Positions 63,594 to 64,000 of a stretch of 64,000 bases of DNA are shown in pieces (the first letter of the stretch is position 1; each line of letters starts with the position of its first letter). The notes below the pieces were generated by a model. The model saw nothing but the letters and a program-made list of their open reading frames with translations, made no database searches and was not told where the DNA came from. The position numbers and the translations under genes were made by a program. The stretch comes from Legionella drozanskii LLAP-1 (GTDB lineage: Bacteria > Pseudomonadota > Gammaproteobacteria > Legionellales > Legionellaceae), in NCBI RefSeq assembly GCF_001467585.1, contig NZ_LNXY01000031.1, forward strand, positions 140,669 through 204,668, read 5' to 3'.

Positions 63594-64000
63594 TCAACCA
63601 CAAATCACCATTGCTGTTCCCTCCTATAATCAAGGGCGTTTTTTAGATAAAGCACTCTCTTCGATTTTTATGCAGGAAGTTCCCGTTGAAGTGTATGTCT
63701 TGGATGGTGGTTCTACGGATAATTCCGTTGAAGTCATTCGTAAATGGGAAAGTCGCCTAGCGGGATGGCGCAGTCATCCGGATCAAGGGCAATCAGCAGC
63801 CATAAACGAAGGAATCGCCAAGGGCAAGGCTGATTTTGTATGTTGGCTAAATAGTGATGATTGGTTCTTGCCAGGTAGTTTAGTGAACTTATTAGAAGTC
63901 TTGAACAATTTTCCCGCAGCGCCAGCCGCATATGGAAAAGCATGGAATTTCCTTGAAAAGGATCAAAGCTCTCACGCGGTTTGGGTAGAATCATTTAATG
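63586..64000 (+). CDS. Glycosyltransferase GT2, cut by the window edge
   Basis: The first 138 codons of a GT-A glycosyltransferase: [49 protein letters not shown] and the metal-binding [12 protein letters not shown]. It is a paralogue of the GT2 gene at 44258. The ATG overlaps fcl by eight bases, so it is coupled to manC-gmd-fcl and may transfer the sugar made by them. The 3' end lies beyond the window. Confidence 0.88.
   Translation, partial: MPDQPQITIAVPSYNQGRFLDKALSSIFMQEVPVEVYVLDGGSTDNSVEVIRKWESRLAGWRSHPDQGQSAAINEGIAKGKADFVCWLNSDDWFLPGSLVNLLEVLNNFPAAPAAYGKAWNFLEKDQSSHAVWVESFN

Overview
The window reads as chromosomal DNA of a Legionella-type gammaproteobacterium. The DNA is A+T-rich by eye. 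Ordinary gammaproteobacterial housekeeping genes (pyrC, rnt, sodB, argD, rlmB, rnr, proBA, ksgA, apaH, tatC) alternate with genes resembling eukaryotic-like Legionella proteins: a SET-domain protein with a C-terminal membrane helix, a Sel1-repeat protein ending in an F-box-like motif, and large unknown membrane or soluble proteins. The genus call is inference from gene content. No rRNA or tRNA gene, CRISPR array or intact mobile element was seen.

Layout. 1-4.8 kb: pyrimidine synthesis, RNase T, a peroxiredoxin/glutaredoxin/superoxide dismutase group and argD. 4.8-6.8 kb: a small accessory patch with a frameshifted IS3-type transposase remnant and two convergent unknown genes. 6.8-9.8 kb: rnr-rlmB, overlapping. 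9.8-14.6 kb: small exported, DUF523, hydrolase and DUF4254 genes plus a large unknown membrane protein. 15-18 kb: a tightly overlapping operon of a retropepsin-like protein, a transglutaminase-like/7TM protein and a RimK-like ATP-grasp ligase. 18-25.3 kb: Sel1/F-box protein, 2OG-Fe(II) oxygenase with a coupled 53-aa reading frame, MHS-type transporter, SLC13-type permease coupled to a substrate-binding-like protein, and a methyltransferase. 25.35-25.7 kb: a nested inverted-repeat element with a 22/23-bp tandem core. 25.8-31.9 kb: archease-RtcB and the proB-proA-SET operon. 32-36 kb: a papain-like peptidase and the ksgA-(TraI_2/HD-like)-apaH group. 36.4-39 kb: LuxR-type regulator, single-domain response regulator and tatC.

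From about 38.9 kb to the right edge the window is a surface-polysaccharide (probably LPS O-chain) locus: glycosyltransferases, a 910-aa methyltransferase-glycosyltransferase fusion, an acyltransferase, two GT-C-like membrane proteins, a GtrA-type flippase with a GtrB-like transferase, and two nucleotide-sugar branches. One is GDP-mannose to GDP-fucose (manC, gmd, fcl). The other is CDP-glucose to a CDP-3,6-dideoxy-4-ketohexose (rfbF, rfbG, an RfbH/ColD-like dehydratase). The locus runs off the right edge inside a glycosyltransferase.

The most interesting signal is that the CDP-deoxyhexose genes share the locus with an acetolactate-synthase-like TPP enzyme and an SDR. This is the enzyme set expected for a branched-chain 3,6-dideoxy octose of the yersiniose type (RfbF/G/H, then YerE-like, then YerF-like). 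The RfbH-like enzyme has the diagnostic His in place of the PLP lysine but lacks the Cys cluster that holds the [2Fe-2S] centre in classical RfbH/E1 enzymes, so its chemistry may resemble ColD. From memory, and not checked here, yersiniose A has been reported in LPS of Legionella micdadei and L. maceachernii, which would fit this window.
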